A stretch of 64,000 nucleotides of DNA from Poa pratensis. Taxonomy: Eukaryota; Streptophyta; Magnoliopsida; Poales; Poaceae. The stretch covers positions 15,033,655 through 15,097,654 of the forward strand of contig CAMZMU010000096.1 in the NCBI GenBank assembly GCA_947311845.1, in the 5' to 3' direction. How positions within the stretch are numbered: the first letter of the stretch is position 1; each line of letters starts with the position of its first letter. Position numbers and translations under genes: made by a program. The notes beneath the pieces were generated by a model, which was not told where the DNA came from, made no database searches, and saw nothing but the letters and a program-made list of their open reading frames with translations. Shown here piece after piece: positions 24,205 through 36,947 of this stretch.

Positions 24205-27200
24205 TGAAATTTAAAAATGGAACCATTTTTAAATGTTGATTAAAATTATTTGTAATTGGAACCTTTTTAAATTTGGAACCATTTTTAATTTTGGAACCAT
24301 TTTCAAAATGGAACCAATTTTATTTTGGACTATTTTCAAAATGGAACCATTTTCAAAAGGAAACCATTTTAAAAAATGGGACCAATTTTAATTTCGGAAC
24401 CATTTTCAAAATGGAACCATTTTTAGTTTCGGAACCATTTTCAATGTGCAACCATTTTTATTTTGGAACCATTTTTATTTTGGAACCATTATTTATTTTG
24501 GAACTATTTTCAAAATGGAACCATTTTTTATTTTGAAACCATTTTTAAAAATGGAACCATTTTAAATTCGGGACAATTTTAAAATTGGAACCATTTTCAA
24601 AATGGAACCATTTTTAAATTTGGAACCATTTTTTAATTGGAACCATTTTTTAATTCGGATTCATTTTTATATTTGGAACCATTTTTAAATTTGGAACCAT
24701 TTTTTAAATTTGGAACCATTTTAAATTCGGAACAATTTTTAAATTGGAACCATTTTCAAAATGGAACCATTTTTAAATTTGGAAACATTTTTTAATTGGA
24801 ACCATTTTCAAAATGGAACCATTTTTAAATTTGGAACCATTTTGTAAATTTGTAACCATTTTAAATTCGGAACAATTTTTAAATTGGAACCATTTTCAAA
24901 ATGGAACCATTTTTTAATTTGGAACCATTTTCAAAAATGGGAACCATTTTATATTTGGAACCATTTTAAATTCGGAACAATTTTAAATTTGGAACCATTT
25001 TTTACTTGGAACCATTTTCAAAATGGAACCATTTTAAAATTTGGAACCATTTTGTAAATTTGGAACAATTTTAAAATTGGAACCATTTTCAAAATGGAAC
25101 CATTTTTAAATTTGGAACCATTTTTAAATTTGGAACCACTTTTTAATTAGAACCATTTTTTTAATTCGGATTCATTTTTATATTTGAAACCATTTTTAAA
25201 TTTGGAAAAAAAAAATTAAATTTGGAACCATTTTAAATTCAGAACAATTTTTAAATTGGAACCATTTTCAAAATAGAACCATTTTTAAATTTGGAACCAT
25301 TTTTTAATTTGGAACCATTTTAAATTCGGAGCCATTTTTAAACGTGGAGCCATTTTTACATTTGGTTTTATTTTGACAATAGAACCATTTTTTAATTTGG
25401 AACCATTTTTAATTTCGGAGCCATTTTCAAAATAGAACCATTTCCAAATTTGGAACGATTTTTAAATTCGGAAGTATTTTCAAATTCAGAACCATTTTTA
25501 AAATTTGGACCCATTTTTTAATTGGAACCATTTTTTTAATTCGGATTCATTTTTAAATTTGGAACCATTTTTAAATTTGGAACCATTTTTTAAATTTGGA
25601 ACCATTTTAAATTCGGAACAATTTTTTAATTGGAACCATTTTCAAAATGGAACCATTTTTAAATTTGAAACCATTTTGTAAATTTGGAACCATTTTAAAT
25701 TCGGAACAATTTTTAAATTTGGAACCATTTTTTAATTGGAACCATTTTTGAATTCGGATCCATTTTTATATTTGGAACCATTTTTTAATTGGAACCATTT
25801 TTTAATTTGGAACCATTTTAAATTCGGAACAATTTTTAAATTGGAACCATTTTCAAAATGGAACCATTTTTAAATGTGGAACCATTTTAAATTCGGAACA
25901 AATTTTAAATTGGAACCATTTTTAAATTTGGAACCGTTTTGTAAATTTGGAACCATTTTAAATTCGGAACAATTTTTAAAAATGGTTCCATTTTCAAAAT
26001 GGAACCATTTTTAAATTTGGAACCATTTTTTAATTGAAACCATTTTTGAATTCGAATCCATTTTCATATTTGGAATCATTTTAAATTCGGAACAAATTTT
26101 TAAATTTGGTTCCACTTTTTAGTTGGAACCATTTTCAAAATGGAACCATTTTTTAATTTGGAACGATTTAAAAAAATGGGAACCATTTTATATTTGGAAC
26201 CATTTTAAATTCGGAACCATTTTAAATTTGAAACAATAATTAAATTGGAACCATTTTCAAAATGGAATCATTTTTAAATTTGGAACCATGTTTTAATTGG
26301 AACCATATTTGAATTCAGATTCATTTTTATAGTTGGAACCATTTTTAAATTAGGAACCATTTTAAATTCAGAACAATTTTTAAATTGGAACCATTTCAAA
26401 ATGGAATTATTTTTAAATTTGGAACCATTTTTTAATTGGAACCATTTTCAAAATGGAACCATTTTTAAATTTGGAACCATTTTCAAAATAGAAACCATTT
26501 TTAAATTTGGAACCATTTTTTAATTGGAACCATTTTAAATTTGGAACCATTTTCAAAATGGAACCATTTTTTAAATTTGGAACCATTTTTTAAATTTGGA
26601 ACACTTTTTAAATTGGAACCATTTTCAAAATGGAACCATTTTTAAATTTGGAACCATTTTTTAATTGTAACCATATTTGAATTCGCATACATTTTTATAT
26701 TTGGAACCATTTTTAAATTTGGAACAATTTTTTAAATTTGGAACCATTTTAAATTCGGAACCATTTTTTAATTGGAACCTTTTTCAAAATGGAACCAGTT
26801 TTTTAGTTGGAACCATTTTCAAAATGGAACCATTTTTAAAATTGGAACCATTTTTTAAATTTGGAACCATTTTAAATTCAGAACAATTTTAAATTGGAAC
26901 CATTTTCAAAATGGAACCATTTATAAATTTGGACCCATTTTTTAATTGGAACGATTTTTGAATTCGGATCCATTTTTATATTTGGAACCATTTTAAATTC
27001 GGAACAATTTTTAAATTGGAACCATTTTCAAAATGGAACCATTTTTAAATTTGAAACCATCTTTTAATTGGAACCATTTTTAAATTTGGAACCATTTTTA
27101 ATTCGGAACCATTTTCAAAATTGAACCATTTTAAAAATGAAACAAAATTTTAAATATGAACCATTTTGAAAAATGAACCATTTTCAATATGGAAACATTT

Positions 27201-27683
27201 CAAAGAATGATTTTTTTTTCATATTTGGACCATTTTTAAATTTGGAACTATTTTAAATTTGGAGCATTTTTAAATTTTGTACCATTTTAAATTCGGAACC
27301 ATTTTTAAACGTGGAACCATTTATTCAGGAAGATTTCTTGATTTAAATTTCAAAATTTGGAACCTTTCGTGAATACATTTTAAATTTGTACCCATTTTAA
27401 ATTTGGAACCTTTTTTGAATTCAGGAACCATATGTAAATATGGAATCATCTAAAAAATCGGGAACCATTTTGAAAATGGAACCATTCAAAATTGAACCAT
27501 TTTGAATAAATGAACAATTCTTAAATTTGGAATTTGAAACCATTTTAAGAATGGAACATTTTTAAATTTGGAACCATTTTTAAGTATGGAATCATTTTAA
27601 TTTCGGGAAATCATTTTTCGAAAATCTTAGAATTATTCATTTTAATGTGGTAAACCACTTTTGGAAATTAGAGCCATTTTCAA
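24205..27683. repeat. AT-rich minisatellite, unit about 17-20 bp, GGAACCATTTT(T)AAATTT
   Basis: About 3.5 kb of near-uninterrupted variants of GGAACCATTTTTAAATTT, GGAACCATTTTCAAAAT and GGAACCATTTTTTAATT. A marker variant AATTCGGATTCATTTTTATA recurs near 24652, 25162, 25537, 25751, 26049, 26311, 26680 and 26961, showing a higher-order organisation with irregular 210-510 bp spacing. Units decay toward 27100-27683. Long frames inside are translations of the repeat (EPFLKLEPF) and are not genes. Confidence 0.95.
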
Positions 27684-28059
27684 ACGCGCGACAAGGTGAT
27701 CTGCAGGTGGGGCAACCTCGTCCGAAGTTCAATGAATGAGAAGTAGAGGGCTAGCACGAGCCTAAAGAAGTGGCTACCACTGGCGACATTGTTTCGTAGT
27801 ACAGGTCCCTTGTGTAGTCTCAGGTGCTGCGTCCCTATCTTCAAGTTCCCGCCGCTGGGCAGCAACTAAGCAAACAAAAAATTCACCGTAAAAACTCTCT
27901 GAAACTGCATGCACAACCCAAAAATGGCAAATGGCTATGGCAAATGTCCTTTTCACTACTTATATAGGTCGACGGTCATGTAGAAATAATAACGAATGAA
28001 ACGAGTGAAGAAAACAACTGCTAGCTTCACAGTTTGTAATGAAACAAACTGACAAATAG

Positions 28060-30041
28060 AGATTACTTCTGAATGTTTTTACTGGAAACATCATAGGAAT
28101 GGACCTTGGAAAAAAAGAGTACAAATGTTGTTTCTATTATCTGTTCGAGATGACACTCTGAATCAATATCTGTTTCCAGGTGCAACATTGTTTTGGTTGA
28201 ACCCTTTTCCTTTGTTGTCTCTCTAAAATAATTTTCTTCTGATTGGGATTCTGAAATAAGGCAAATCATTAAGTTAGAATCAGTTTTTTAGAATGATTGT
28301 AGCAGAAACTAAAAGATTTCATCTAAAACATCATGCGGTATTGCTATTTTCAGTAGGAAGAACTTCCTTTCACGCACCATTTTCAACTCGGATGTGTGAC
28401 TGGATTAAAAGTAGCTTCAGCTTAATGAAGAAGGTACGGTGCCTGTGTGGTTAAAGTATTGAGGTAAAAAGTTAATATTTGTTCTAGAAAATAGAATTGC
28501 AATTGAAATATTGTGACACATGCACATGCATACATGTTTTCTCATGAATTGCTTTGCAATAGGAACTTGATGCTCGTTGAACTTGTTTATGACAATCTGG
28601 CAGGAAAATTTTGCACGAAGAGCTTCCACATCAGACTGTGGAGAACGCCAGGTTAGATTACATTGAGTAAAATAAAAAATGTATTAGAAATATAAGTGAA
28701 TACATGTAATTAGAGTGTAAAAAATATAGATAGGAGTTTGAATGCGTACATTAGAAAAACCTGGTACAGCGATACCATCGTACCATGTGATGTATTGCAT
28801 TACGAAAACCCCTGAATCGTACCTATGATTTGAGAAGAGTACTTGAAAGTTATTGAACAAGAAATTCAAGAAGTACTAACAAAATGACTGAAGGCGAGAA
28901 TTTCTTCAATTAGTTTTGGAGTTCCTGAAATTGTGTTTAGGTACTTGAACATGTCTTAGTTTGAATTCGTTTATGTTGAAATATCTATTGTGAGGGTAGC
29001 TCTTAGAGAATAAAATCTTGAAGTTGGAAGTCACTGTACTGATGATTGCATTAAATTTTTCGTTGAGTAATCTGAACTCAGCACATCGAAAGTTCTGTCG
29101 ATGAAATATGCAACAATCAGTAACCACTGCCTTTCAAATGGGCATGGCATGTGAACCTGTAGAAAAATTTAGGAAGTACATTATTTTCTGAACCATGGTA
29201 ACCTGTATATGAAGAAAAAGCAGGAAGACTATTAGTTCATTACCAAGCCAGCATTTTCTAGCCTGAAACCTCCAATATTTTTTGGAGAGAACAAATAATT
29301 GTATTGGGGATCTGAATGGTTCAACATGGGGTCCGTAAGAATTTTCTGTAAAAACAAAACAGGAAAAGGGAGAAAAATAAGATTGTATTGATATAGGCAA
29401 CATGGTTCAATCTAGAGTTTTTAGTATATCATGGCAACAAAACAGGGGTTTTAGTACTTACAGTGACATCTTTTATAACAATGTGTCTTATAATATCTCT
29501 TTTATTTGTATTTCCTTCATGAACCCGGTCATGTTGAATTGTATTGAGTAGATTGCCAAAACAATCCATAACAAATGGGTGTATCCACCCCCCTTGGCTC
29601 ATGGACAGGGCAAGTGTCTTTTGGTCTACCCAAATTCTATTTATCTCAGAAATGCGAGGGCTATAGAATATTGGTGAGCACAGTATGTTAATATGCCGGA
29701 GCAATGAAAAAGCAGTTAGAAAACACATGAGAAAAGGAATAAAAATGGTTTAATATGTACGTATACCTGGCATCAAATCTGTTCTGAACAAGTGTGTTGT
29801 AGAATTCTTGTTCTGCAGCAGTAGCATAAATAACAGGCTTCAGATCAAGATCATGAGTCTGGACATTAGAAGTAGTGGCAATGAATTCGTCATTGAGCTT
29901 GCGTGAAACATTTTGTTGATCTTTGTACTGTAGTGAACCAACCATATGATCTTGAAGCATATTTGGATCATGTTTAGCATGCTGTGCCAATTTTGAAGTG
30001 ACCTAAAAATGTTGTGCCAATTTTTGAACAACATCGGGCAT
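28060..30041 (-). pseudogene. Ulp1-like (C48 peptidase fold) gene with altered catalytic residues
   Basis: Intron-containing gene on the minus strand. ATG candidate at 30041. Likely exon pieces: about 30004-29768 (ATAAEQEFYNTLVQNRFDAR, donor GTATAC); about 29660-29461 (IWVDQKTLALSMSQGGWIHP, NLLNTIQHD, donor GTAAGT); about 29347-29240 (LNHSDPQYNYLFSPKNIGG); from 29150 (PFERQWLLIVAYF..FDVLSS); 28825-28745 (RYDSGVFVMQYITWYDG); about 28645-28530 (ALRAKFSCQIVINKFN). The order fits the plant Ulp1 C-terminal protease domain, often carried by MULE and CACTA elements. The usual HW is QW (CAG, 29127-29129) and the usual DCG is DSG (TCA, 28813-28815), so SUMO-type proteolysis is unlikely. A stop follows shortly after FDVLSS in the plain reading, so either an intron or decay. 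27684-28060 shows nothing else. Confidence 0.55.
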
Positions 30042-30572
30042 TCCGGCGACTATAACATCAAAAGATAAAAAAAGGACAAGTAAGAATCAGTGCACTAAAA
30101 TCTACAAAAAAAACTCATTGCCATATATCAAAAAACAACCCTACAGCCACCCCCCCTATACATACCATAATAACAAAAACTCATGGATAATCCCAAAACA
30201 AAAATATATATACAATGAAGCTCCTCCTCATATGTCGTGTCTGACCAACTACATATCATACTAAAATAAACACATGACCTATAAATCAAACCAATTAATA
30301 AAAAATGTAGAAACAGCATAGAAATCACCTATGTGAATCAGTTCATACAACGTAATCTAAACCCTAAAAAAATCTCGCAAAATACGAATTAAAAAATAAG
30401 GACCAACGAAACCTAATGTACCACCAGAACCCTAGGGTTAAATCTAAGGGAAAACTAGATCACGCCGTATAGATGTGGGGGAGAACCACGAACCTTGAGC
30501 CTCCATCTGTGTCGACGACGAGGAAGGACGGCACCGTGAAGGTACCGGAAACACGCGCTCGTCGCGGGGGAG

Positions 30573-32352
30573 TGATGCATGTAAAATGCATACATGAACT
30601 TTGCATTATTTTACTTATATTCCAGTCATATTTGCATCATATAAGGGTTATATCACTGTTTTATAATGATTTTGGGAATATTTGATATGTTTCCTATTTT
30701 TATGGAATTAACCCTGCGCAGGCAGAAAACCCTATTTCTTTCCTTTAATGTTTCAGGGACCCAAACGACGTCCAAATGACCTCAAATTTACGGGCGTCAA
30801 TATTTGGAAGGAACAAGACTGGGAGCGAAGAAGCAAACAAGAGGAGCCCGAGGGCCAGATGAGTGGGCCCACGCGGCCCAAGTACCTGGCCGCGTGGGAC
30901 CCCCCACTTTGGCCCTCGAGCTCCGTTGCCGTCGATCTTTCCTCCACCGACTCCGTTTTGACCTAAAAACGCCTATAAAAATTATCCCCCGACGTTCTCT
31001 GGAAGGAGCGCCGCAGAAACACAGAAACACCGAAACAGAGACCTGGAGCTGCAGATTGGAGGGGGAAAACTCCGGCGGGGCGCTGCCGGCGTGGTCTCCA
31101 TCTTCTCCAACGACTTCTCCACCGTCTCCATGATGAAGAGGGAGTAGTCCACCTCTGGACTATGGGTTTGTGGAAGTAACTTATGTATCTCTCTCTCTGA
31201 GCTTCACTAATTAGTACCGTATGAGCTGCTGAACATGATTACGGTCATCTATGTAATACCTTTGTGGTGGATCTTTTTATGAGTTAATATATGTTTGAGA
31301 TTGCAATGGTTTTGTTTCAGTTATGAAAGTAGATGCATATTATGTACCCCGTTCTTATTTACTTGTCATGATCAAGCATGTTTATGAGAGCGTGTGAGGG
31401 GGAACGTGTGCATTAGTTGGAGTAACGGGGGGTGGCTAGTGCAGTGAACGTGAGAGAAAGTTCTGCGATCCACTTGGGTGTTTTACCTTACTTTGTTGCC
31501 TCACTAGGGATAAAAAGAAATACCATGCTACCGGAGATGTGGGTGTGACCATTGCCACTACTCCATGACTAGATCTAGCATGTTCTTATTTTAACTTCAT
31601 GTCATGATACTTATTGCTATACTCTGAGTTATCTTAATTATCGAGGTGTTATGATTTAGTTCGCATCTTGGTGGAGTATAAGAGAGACTAATAACCAAAA
31701 GGTCTCTATGTTAGGACGTGATGCCCATATAATTATAACTTGTCATTAAACTGTTGTGTTGCAATCTCATATGTCAACTCTAGTGTTCCATTGTCTACCA
31801 CTTTATTAAAGAGAGAGTGCATTTGTGAAACCATGAACCCCGGTCCATTTTTAATCATAAGAAACACCTTTCCAACCACTTTTACCACTTTTCCATTTTC
31901 TGCCATTATTAAATCCGAAAATACAAAAACACTTTTACATCTTGCATTCATCATATAAAACCCAAAAATATCATTTATCATTGCTACCACCATCCTTGCA
32001 TATTTATTTACCACCATTGCATATTTATTTCTTGTTTGCATTGCATATTATCTTGATATCATTCTAACACCTTGTGCTTGACAACCACTAGGTGAGGTTG
32101 AGGACCAAAACATTTACTTTGTTTTGTAGGTAACCAAAAGAAGGATAGGAAGATAAATCTTCACTACTGATTCCCCGAGAGTTCGATATTAAACCCTCGA
32201 GTCACCCTCGTGGGGAAAACACGTCTTCCACTTACTACACACTCTGCACTTGGAGTCTCAACCTAACCCATTTACTTTTCACGCAGGTAACCACGCGAAG
32301 GGCTAGCAAGTTTTCTGGCGCCGTTGTGGGGTAACTACGTGAAGGGCCATCA
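30573..32352 (+). repeat. 5' LTR, 1780 bp
   Basis: Begins TGATGCATGTAAAATGCATA and ends GGGCCATCA. TATAAAAA at 30974-30981 is the likely promoter. A polyadenylation signal was not identified with confidence. The 1.2 kb after the promoter is non-coding; short frames within it occur in both LTRs and have no domain. Confidence 0.92.
30974..30981 (+). promoter_or_regulatory. LTR TATA box
   Basis: TATAAAAA in context CGCCTATAAAAATTA; the 3' LTR has the same box at 37345-37352. It would drive the genomic transcript. Confidence 0.6.
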
Positions 32353-32363
32353 AGACTGTTTTC

Positions 32364-32381
32364 TGGCGCCGTTGCCGGGGA
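32364..32381 (+). other. Primer binding site, tRNA-Asp(GUC)
   Basis: TGGCGCCGTTGCCGGGGA is complementary to the 3' 18 nt, including CCA, of plant tRNA-Asp as I recall it. It lies 12 nt inside the 5' LTR. A second, imperfect look-alike (TGGCGCCGTTGTGGGG) is within both LTR ends. Confidence 0.85.
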
Positions 32382-32592
32382 ATCATTGCTGAAAGGTTTA
32401 TCCAAGGATATCTCACCAAGTCAACTTCATCACCAACTTGTGCTAACACCTAAGCTTGGGGAGGTTGCACCTACGTGAGCATCATCTTATCCATCTTTAC
32501 CTTCAAAGCAATTTATCTTGTTTTGTCATTGTCTTGCATATTTATTTTCAGTTTTGCATAAAAAATTAAAAAACACATAAAAACTTGCTAAA

Positions 32593-33969
32593 ATGGGAGA
32601 AAGAACTAAGTTGTGTGATTACACAAACACTCCAAATGATCAATTTATTGCTAGGCCCATTGCCACACCTAAGATAAATGCTGAGAGTTATGAAGTAAGT
32701 CCTAGTTTGTTGAACTTGATAACTAGGGAACAATTTGGCGGTAGTGCTATGGAGGATGCCTCTATGCATCTTCATGATTTTGTTGAAATATGTGACATGC
32801 AGAAATTTAAAAATGTGGAAAGTGATATTCTAAAACTGAAGTTATTTCCTTTCTCACTTAGAGGAAAAGCTAAAGAGTGGCTGCATTCATTACCTATTGA
32901 TAGCATTAAAACTTGGGATGATTTAAAAGAAGCTTTCATTAAGAAATACTATCCTCCTGTTAAAATTTTGCAAAATAGAAACAACATTCTTTCTTTTAGG
33001 CAAAATGAAAATGAACATGTTGCTATGGCTTGGGATAGGATTAAACTTATGCTTAGAACTTGTCCATCACATGGGGTCAACGAATGGACCATATTACACT
33101 CTTTTTACAATGGTCTAAATTACATGTCTAGAAATATTCTTGATTCTGCTGCTGGAGGTGCTTTTATGGGAAAAACTATAGTAGAAGCTAAGAACATATT
33201 GGAAAGCATTTTGCAAAACTATAGTCAATGGCATACTGATAGAGCACCTAATCCTTCTAAGAAAGTGAACTCCATAGAAGAAACAAATGATTTGTCATCT
33301 AAAATGGATACTATTCTTGCTTTCATTAATAAACAAAATATTGAAAATGTGCCTTTGCAAGAACTAGTTGGTAATAATCCTGAAAATATTGATGTCAACT
33401 TCATTAGGAACTATGGTAATAATGGGTATGGTAACAACAATTATAACTCTTATAATAAACCCCCATATGTTCCCAACAATCGTCCTTCTATTCCATATCC
33501 TAATGCTAGCGATAATAATTGGAAGCCTATGCCACCACGTAATGATAATTTTGAGGCTAATAAAATTCTTATGGAACAAGTTGCTAGTCATAATACCATG
33601 ATACAAGAGTTGAATAAGTCTGTTGCTTCTATTAGTTCTGATATTAAAGGCTTACAACTCCAAACTGCAGGACTAGACAAAGCCTTGTCAAAACTAGCTG
33701 ATAACCAAGCCACTTTATTGAGTATGTCTGCAGGGAAACCACAAGCACCACCTGTGGTTGGAATGAATTCTATTAATATTGCTGAAAATGTTCCTCTTAC
33801 TTTGGAGGAAACTCTTGATGAATTATTGAACTATCCTGAATATTTGTTGCCATTTATGTCTCAACTTGTTGGATTAAAAGAAGAAGTTAACGAAACTGAA
33901 CATGATGAATCTCTTATGTTGATTGAGTTAGAAAAGAAAGTTGAGAAGTTAAAATGCTTAGTGAAGTAA
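32593..33969 (+). CDS. gag: Retrotransposon gag
   Basis: 458-aa open frame. The Retrotrans_gag capsid core lies at about residues 85-210 (LKLFPFSLRGKAKEWL, TWDDLKEAFIKKYYPP, RNNILSFRQNENE, HSFYNGL). An Asn/Tyr/Pro-rich linker follows at about 270-320, then a predicted coiled-coil stretch at 325-375 (NKILMEQVASHNTMIQELNK) and an acidic tail. It forms virus-like particles that package the element RNA. No CCHC knuckle is visible, which occurs in some gypsy lineages. The start ATG sits about 210 nt after the primer site. It overlaps the protease frame by 16 nt, in the -1 direction. Intact as read. Confidence 0.88.
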   Translation: MGERTKLCDYTNTPNDQFIARPIATPKINAESYEVSPSLLNLITREQFGGSAMEDASMHLHDFVEICDMQKFKNVESDILKLKLFPFSLRGKAKEWLHSLPIDSIKTWDDLKEAFIKKYYPPVKILQNRNNILSFRQNENEHVAMAWDRIKLMLRTCPSHGVNEWTILHSFYNGLNYMSRNILDSAAGGAFMGKTIVEAKNILESILQNYSQWHTDRAPNPSKKVNSIEETNDLSSKMDTILAFINKQNIENVPLQELVGNNPENIDVNFIRNYGNNGYGNNNYNSYNKPPYVPNNRPSIPYPNASDNNWKPMPPRNDNFEANKILMEQVASHNTMIQELNKSVASISSDIKGLQLQTAGLDKALSKLADNQATLLSMSAGKPQAPPVVGMNSINIAENVPLTLEETLDELLNYPEYLLPFMSQLVGLKEEVNETEHDESLMLIELEKKVEKLKCLVK

Positions 33970-34619
33970 AGGAACCATTGCTTGACTTAGAGAATTGTAG
34001 CTTGCATGAATTAATATCTATCTTACAAAAATTTGCAAGTGATCCTTCCATCAACTATAACCAAGCTGGTTTTGGTTCTTATATTGCTAATCATGTGTTA
34101 AAAGAAAAGATTGCTAGGTACAACCAAGAGGCTATGATACCACCTAAGCTTGGGGATGTATGGATTCCCAAAGTCCTAGTAACCATTGGAAAAGAGACAC
34201 ACCATGCTATACTTGATCTAGGATCTAGTGTCTCTGTTTTATCTAAAGAACTATATGAAGTACTTGAATTGAAAAATCTTGAAAAATGCTCTATTGAACT
34301 TGCACTTGCTGATGATTCCATTAAACATGCTTTAGGAAAAGTAAGTGATGTTATGGTAGAGTTACATATGACATTTGTGCCTGTTGATTTTCTAATCATG
34401 GATATGGGGAATAAAACCTCTAGTCCAATTATTCTTGGAAGACCTTTTCTTCGTACTACAGGTGCTATCATTGATTCAAAAGAAGGGAATGTGAAGTTTC
34501 AGTTTCCACACAAGAAGTGCATGGAACACTTCCCAAGGAAGAGGGCACATCATTCAAGCTCCCTCATGAGCTTCGTCCACAATAAACATCAAGTAAGAAG
34601 CCTAGCTATATGGCTATAA
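33954..34619 (+). CDS. Retrotransposon aspartic protease
   Basis: 221-aa frame in the -1 frame relative to gag. The retropepsin core is at about 70-180: VPKVLVTIGKETHHAILDLG-type active-site segment with DLGSSVS (plant gypsy elements often have DLG or DLGA rather than DTG), ALADDS flap region and the conserved ILGRPFLRT. It processes Gag. It ends 40 residues after the protease fold, with no continuation into reverse transcriptase. How it is expressed (frameshift or reinitiation at the ATG 13 nt before the gag stop) is not decided by sequence; no classical slippery heptamer is seen. Confidence 0.82.
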   Translation: MLSEVKEPLLDLENCSLHELISILQKFASDPSINYNQAGFGSYIANHVLKEKIARYNQEAMIPPKLGDVWIPKVLVTIGKETHHAILDLGSSVSVLSKELYEVLELKNLEKCSIELALADDSIKHALGKVSDVMVELHMTFVPVDFLIMDMGNKTSSPIILGRPFLRTTGAIIDSKEGNVKFQFPHKKCMEHFPRKRAHHSSSLMSFVHNKHQVRSLAIWL

Positions 34620-36947
34620 AGAAAGCGCTTTACGGGAGGCAACCCGGTTGTTTTTATTTGTGATTTTCTTTGTGTCCTCTTGCTGTAACAAGAGACTTAG
34701 TGTTTAGTTTAGTTTCTGGAATTTTTAATAAAGTGCCAAGTTTTACTCATTTTGGTTGAAAAGTTGCTTATAGCGTTCGGAGATTTATTCCTGCACGAAT
34801 CTGTGCACGGTATGATTTTTAATTCTTATTCTGTAACTCCGAATGAGCTCATATTTAAACTGTAGTGCAACTTTTCATCCTCTGTATGCATGAATTTTTC
34901 GGAATTTTCGACAAAGTTAAGTAGGGTAGAAAAATACGTTTAGCTGCTGCTGTTTTTCTGGACAGATTCTGTCCCATTTTGTTTGATGCATGCTTAGAAC
35001 TTTTAACATGAATCTTTTTGATCCAATTGAGTTTATGAGTAGGCATACAACATTATACATTTCTGGACATTCATATGAATTTTTGTCTAAGGATTATATG
35101 CAGCAAGAAATCTATTTGTTTATCACTACTAATGTGCCCCACAGAAAAAGAAATGGGAGAAACGGTGTTTTGAAGTTTTTTCACAGGGATTAGAGGAGAT
35201 GCACCAAGAGCTATCCAAGGATGGTGAAGACCATAAGCTTGGGGATGTGAAGACAACCCCACTGGACCTACACACTCTCGGTTTGCACACGTCTAACTTC
35301 TGTTTTTCGATCGAAACACTTTATCGCATAAACTTGGAGCGTCTTTTTGTTTGTTTAGGTTAGATTTTTATTTTGTGAGACCACCACACTATCATTTATA
35401 TATGAGAGAGCTACTGGAAATTTGGGTTGAATTATGTTGGATGCTATTATAAGATTGGGAAAAGGGATGTTAGTTAATTTTAAAAGATACATATAATTGC
35501 ATGATTCATGAGCTTGTTAATGAGTAATAATTTGCAAATATTTTATCAAGAGCTATCTTTTATTCATGTTTTGATGCTAAATGTTATTTACCTTGTTTAA
35601 CATGGATTAGTTAGTTCTATGGACACTCATGCATGCATTTAGATGGTCAACTTTCTCCCTCTTGCTAGCCCAAAAATTCCAACAAGCAAAAACTTGTTTC
35701 CAACACCTTCAACCAAAGTTTTTCCAGTGAGTCCACCATATCTACCTATTAGCTTTATGCTATTCCGAGTATGTTTATCATGATATTTGTGTTATCTATA
35801 CCTCTGAATGAAAATGCTTATGTTGTTATTGTTGTGGGAAAAGTTGGTTATATAGCTCTCTCGAACTTGATGCACACTTTACTTTCATTGCATAAATAAA
35901 TATGACCCATTGTGATTAAAATTATGATGTTGTGGACTTGACAAATGTCTTTGGTTGAGAGTTAGCCATATGTGCTGTCACATGGCAAGCTTTCAACATT
36001 GCACATCTCATTTAGTTGATATCATGTACTTTTGTTTATGGATGCTTACCATGGGTGAAATAAATGGGAAATGAAGTGAGTTTAAATGAGTTTGTATAAA
36101 TGGTTAGAGAGACGCCTGGGCCGCTAATCTAAGCCATGCATCATTCATGGTGGAAATTTACTTACATGCTATGGTGAACCTTCTGTGATACACCTTACAA
36201 TAAAAAGCTATCCAATGGTAAATAAAAAGGGTGTTGAGATTGTTCATTTGTTTGTTTGTCTTGTCATTTTGATATGGGCTTGTTCCATATCCTGGGACAA
36301 GAGGTACCCCAGTTGACGCTCTTAATGATACTATTATTACTTACAATGATATTTAACTTGAACTTGCTTTGTTTTCCAAGTTGAGTAACACATGGAGTAG
36401 GTACTTGTATTCAAGGGGCATGAGACTTTCAACCTGTACTTTGTCAAGCACACTACTCTATTGCTTTCACTTTAAACTTAATCATTCAAGATGCTATGAT
36501 AGGGGAATGAGAGCTTGACACCAAGGATTACCATATTACAATCATTGACTTAAGTAGAGAAGTTCAGAAGTTAGATGAAATTTATTCATGCTTTACCTCT
36601 ACTCATATATATCTTTCCAAAGTGTCCACCTTTTATATTCAGATTTTCACCAATACTCTATGACCATTGTAGGATGTTCTTACTTATTATTATGCATACA
36701 TGTGGTCCATAGTACTTTTCTCTATGTTACACTTTGTGAATTATCATTGAACATCCTTGCATTGAATACTTGATATCACTTCATAAACTATCTTGCATAT
36801 TGCTACTCCTTTTAAGAATGAATCATTTGACTCTATGTAGCAATAGTAATCATCTTTGATATCCATTGATAGTATTAAATTGCAAAGTCCATGTTAGTTT
36901 TATCACCTTCATACTCGAGGACGAGTATAGGTTAAGCTTGGGGATGT
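34620..36947 (+). other. Internal non-coding region of the LTR element and polypurine tract
   Basis: About 2.3 kb with no frame over 70 aa carrying a recognisable domain; pol would normally occupy this place. AAGCTTGGGGATGT at 36934-36947 abuts the 3' LTR and contains the likely polypurine tract for plus-strand priming. Similar AAGCTTGGGGA strings occur at 32452 and 34147 and near 35236. Confidence 0.7.

Noticed and set aside
24205..27683. Regular repeats considered as a CRISPR-like array
   Set aside because: Units are contiguous without unique spacers, variable in length and sit in plant DNA; a minisatellite explains them.
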